Source of the DNA: Saprospiraceae bacterium
GTDB taxonomy: Bacteria; Bacteroidota; Bacteroidia; Chitinophagales; Saprospiraceae
Direction of reading: 5' to 3'
Length of the DNA stretch: 64,000 nucleotides
Assembly (NCBI GenBank): GCA_028279185.1
Contig: JANQSS010000101.1
Span: forward strand, 1-64,000
Below, piece by piece: positions 61,481-64,000 of the stretch. The first letter of the stretch is position 1; every line of letters starts with the position of its first letter. Under the pieces are notes generated by a model. It was not told the origin of the DNA, ran no database searches, and was given only the letters and a program-made list of their open reading frames with translations. Both the position numbers and the translations under genes were made by a program.

Positions 61481-64000
61481 TCATACAACGATGTTAATCA
61501 TCCGACCAGGTATTACGATTACCTTGCGAATTTGTTTGCCTTCGATCCATTTTTGAATTTCTTCTAATTCTACAGCTCGCTTTTCCAATTCTTCTTTTGT
61601 GCTGTCACTTGGAAAAGCGACAACAGCCCGTTTTTTACCATTGATGGAAATTGGATAGTCGGTTTCTCGTTCAACTAAATAGGATTCATTATAAGCAGGA
61701 AAAGAAGCGGTCGTAATAGATATGTCGGACCCGCTTAGCGCGTTCAACTCCTCGGCTATGTGAGGCGCAAAAGGAGAGAGTACAGTGACTAATGGCAAGA
61801 GTATGCCACGCTTATTACAGCCTAATTTTTTGAGCTCATTGGTTGCAATCATAAATTGACTCACACATGTATTAAATGAAAAACGCTCAATATCTTCAGA
61901 TACTTTTTTGATGGTTTGATGCAAGATTTTCAATTCTTCTGTACTTGGATCAGTCTCAGACAATAAAAATTTTCCGTCCGTAAAAAACAGGCCATAAAAT
62001 CGATGCAAAAACTTCGAAACGCCATCAATTCCTTTTGTGTCCCAAGGTTTTGACTGCTCAATTGGACCCAGAAACATCTCATACATGCGAAAAACATCAG
62101 CCCCATATCGTTCAACTACCTCGTCAGGATTGATGACATTATATTTTGATTTAGACATTTTTTCGACTGCATGACCACAAATGTATTCACCGTCTTCATT
62201 TGTAATTATAAGGGCATTCGCATTTTCGGGGGAGGCCTTTAAAAATTTAGTAATATCCAATTTGTCATTGGAAACCAAGTGTATGTCTACATGAATGGCC
62301 GTCACATGATTGGTATCTCGAACCATATCTTTAGAAATGTAGACCGGTGTCGATTCCATGTCTGGTGATATTGGTGAAGGTTTTTCACCTTCTCTTGCTC
62401 GATGTATTTTTTTAATAAACAAATCAAAATTGTTCCAATACTTTCCAATTTCTTCAATGGGAATACCAAGTAAAGTCCAACCCTCTTCTTGAAACCTGTC
62501 ATAGGTATCGTTGATTAGATGTACTAATTTTGAGGCTGATTTAATTTCGATGGCAAGCTTAAATTCTGGAATAGCAAAATCCACGTAAATACCTGCGACG
62601 GGATAATTATGCTGAACATCTTCTCGATACTCTTTCAATTTTTTTGAGAAAAAATATTCTGCCATTTGCTCATTCGCCCTATAGACAAAGTTTGATCGTC
62701 CCTGAATCATCCCTTGGTTAACAAGTTTTTTAAAAGGCTCAGAGGTTGGAACTTTACCTAAGTCGAACAGCACCTTATGCCAAAATCGGCTGTATAACAG
62801 ATGACCAACAGCATGTTCAGTTCCACCTATATATAAATCTACGTCTTGCCAGTAGTCCATTGCATCACGACCCGCAAATGCTGCCTCATTGTGTGGGTCC
62901 ATATATCGCAAATAATACCATGAAGAACCTGCAAATCCTGGCATCGTATCCGTTTCTCGAATAAAACCATTATCCAGTTTCTGCCAATGTTCAAGTCTAG
63001 CTAGAGGTGATTTAGCACCAGATGCCGGCTTAAAATCACTTAATTCAGGCAGCTCTAATGGCAAGTCTGATAGTTCTAGTCCAAAGCTGACGCCTTCTGA
63101 ATCATAAACAATTGGAAACGGTTCTCCCCAGTAACGCTGTCGGCTGTAATTGGCATCGCGTAATTTATATTGGATTTGTCTTTGGCCGATGTTTTCCTGC
63201 TCGAGATGAGTGATCATTTTATTAATGGCATCAGGTATAGATAGGCCATTGATAATGGCTGAATTGATCAATGTGCCTACTTTGTCTTCCATGGTTGCAT
63301 TCGAATGAGCACTTCGATCCACAACTTCAATGATTTCCAAATTGAAGTGTGAAGCAAATGCGTGATCACGCGTATCGTCGCTCGGGACGGCCATAATAGC
63401 TCCTGTGCCATAATCCATGAGGACATACTCTGCGATAAAAATTGGGATCCTTTTCTCTGATACTGGATTGATGGCATACGCTCCTGTAAATGCTCCACTA
63501 ACTTCCTTGTCAGCCATGCGTTCCCTGTCTGATTTGCTCCCAGAAGCGGTAATATAGGCCTGCACTTCAGTTTTTTGTTCCGATGTAGATATAACGGGGA
63601 CGAGAGGGTGCTCAGGTGCTAAAACCATGAAGGTTGCTCCATAAATAGTATCTGGTCGTGTGGTAAAGATTTCAAGTTTTTCGTCTATTCCCTCAACTTC
63701 AAATAATATGCTAGCACCTACTGACTTACCAATCCAATTTCGCTGCATAGCTTTAAGCGCCGGAGTCCATTCCAAACTATCGATTGAATCCAGTAGTCGC
63801 TCAGCATAAGCAGTTATGCGCAATGACCATTGCAACATCGGGCGACGTTCAACCGGATAGTTTCCGCGTTCCGATCGACCATCTTTTACCTCATCATTGG
63901 CCAATACCGTACCCAGGCCTTCACACCAATTAACAAAAGTGACTTTTCGATACGCAAGGCGATAATTCATTAATGCATCGTCCTGTTCTTTTTTACTCAT
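61481..64000 (-). CDS. leuS: Leucyl-tRNA synthetase with inserted DUF559-like domain (N-terminus outside window)
   Basis: The visible part is 839 aa; the N-terminus with the HIGH motif lies beyond 64000, so the Met at the window edge is internal. The CP1 editing domain is present (GVSILFEVEG-like region, TRPDTIYGATFMVLAPEHPLV, MAVPSDDTRDHAFA with the Asp of the editing pocket). So are the core (RYWGEPFPIVYD, GFAGSSWYYLRYMDP) and the KMSKSKYN loop, then the anticodon-binding domain. Between NFVYR and ISKDMVRDTNH (about 62345-62680) is a ~112-residue insert that looks like a DUF559 PD-(D/E)XK domain (IYVDFAIPEFKLAIEIK, then FQEEGWTLLGIPIEEIG). It charges tRNA-Leu. Confidence 0.95.
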   Translation of the reverse strand: MSKKEQDDALMNYRLAYRKVTFVNWCEGLGTVLANDEVKDGRSERGNYPVERRPMLQWSLRITAYAERLLDSIDSLEWTPALKAMQRNWIGKSVGASILFEVEGIDEKLEIFTTRPDTIYGATFMVLAPEHPLVPVISTSEQKTEVQAYITASGSKSDRERMADKEVSGAFTGAYAINPVSEKRIPIFIAEYVLMDYGTGAIMAVPSDDTRDHAFASHFNLEIIEVVDRSAHSNATMEDKVGTLINSAIINGLSIPDAINKMITHLEQENIGQRQIQYKLRDANYSRQRYWGEPFPIVYDSEGVSFGLELSDLPLELPELSDFKPASGAKSPLARLEHWQKLDNGFIRETDTMPGFAGSSWYYLRYMDPHNEAAFAGRDAMDYWQDVDLYIGGTEHAVGHLLYSRFWHKVLFDLGKVPTSEPFKKLVNQGMIQGRSNFVYRANEQMAEYFFSKKLKEYREDVQHNYPVAGIYVDFAIPEFKLAIEIKSASKLVHLINDTYDRFQEEGWTLLGIPIEEIGKYWNNFDLFIKKIHRAREGEKPSPISPDMESTPVYISKDMVRDTNHVTAIHVDIHLVSNDKLDITKFLKASPENANALIITNEDGEYICGHAVEKMSKSKYNVINPDEVVERYGADVFRMYEMFLGPIEQSKPWDTKGIDGVSKFLHRFYGLFFTDGKFLLSETDPSTEELKILHQTIKKVSEDIERFSFNTCVSQFMIATNELKKLGCNKRGILLPLVTVLSPFAPHIAEELNALSGSDISITTASFPAYNESYLVERETDYPISINGKKRAVVAFPSDSTKEELEKRAVELEEIQKWIEGKQIRKVIVIPGRMINIVV

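Overview
The window is a stretch of chromosome from a member of the Bacteroidota, most likely a marine or environmental Saprospiria/Chitinophagia-type lineage. The evidence is many promoters with the Bacteroidota -7 box TAnnTTTG; secreted proteins ending in type IX secretion (T9SS) sorting domains; an S46 dipeptidyl-peptidase; OmpA with thrombospondin-3 calcium repeats; DUF4249- and LptD-like envelope proteins; and the order miaB / sigma-54 activator / lptE. It is AT-leaning, densely coded, and has no insertion sequence, phage, CRISPR array, rRNA or tRNA that I could recognise. It reads as core chromosome with lineage-specific envelope genes.

Layout: 1-3957 is a leftward operon (miaB, sigma-54 activator, lptE, a partial cytoplasmic protein). 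After a divergent gap holding a 59-bp near-perfect palindrome come aroE and proline dehydrogenase (4196-6167), a large T9SS protein, a DegP-type protease, an S46 peptidase, DUF4403, gamma-glutamyltransferase and a DUF4249 lipoprotein (6315-17216). dnaK, a secreted unknown protein, a methyltransferase, an MlaD-type lipid transport protein, an LptD-like protein and a mini-asparaginase occupy 17402-26101. OmpA, a TPR protein, smc, a subtilase, recQ and a glycosyltransferase fill 26243-38422. The leftward cluster 38560-41641 encodes a YHYH protein, an MbnH-like di-haem enzyme and an MbnP-like protein, and looks like a copper/oxidative protein-modification module. The leftward operon 42310-48609 runs mutS, SdiA-regulated-like protein, membrane protein, oligopeptidase B. 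The right part holds a TerB-like protein, a Kv-type channel with a zinc ribbon, an M48 lipoprotein, an acyltransferase, a GH13 enzyme with a HAD phosphatase, an outer-membrane protein, rpsF-rpsR-rplI, serC with a YgjP metalloprotease, a sulfotransferase, and the 3' part of leuS.

Most notable observations: (1) LeuRS carries an inserted DUF559-like PD-(D/E)XK domain just before the KMSKS region. (2) The YgjP-type HEXXH protease has a long tail ending in QLTLF, a consensus sliding-clamp binding motif, which suggests a bacterial analogue of the SPRTN logic. (3) The MbnP-MbnH pair is joined to a T9SS-exported YHYH protein. (4) The 59-bp palindrome between miaB and aroE is unexplained. (5) Two genes (smc and 19533-20735) have a perfect -7 box exactly 6 nt before the ATG, which predicts leaderless mRNAs. 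All functional calls come from reading the sequence; no database search was run.
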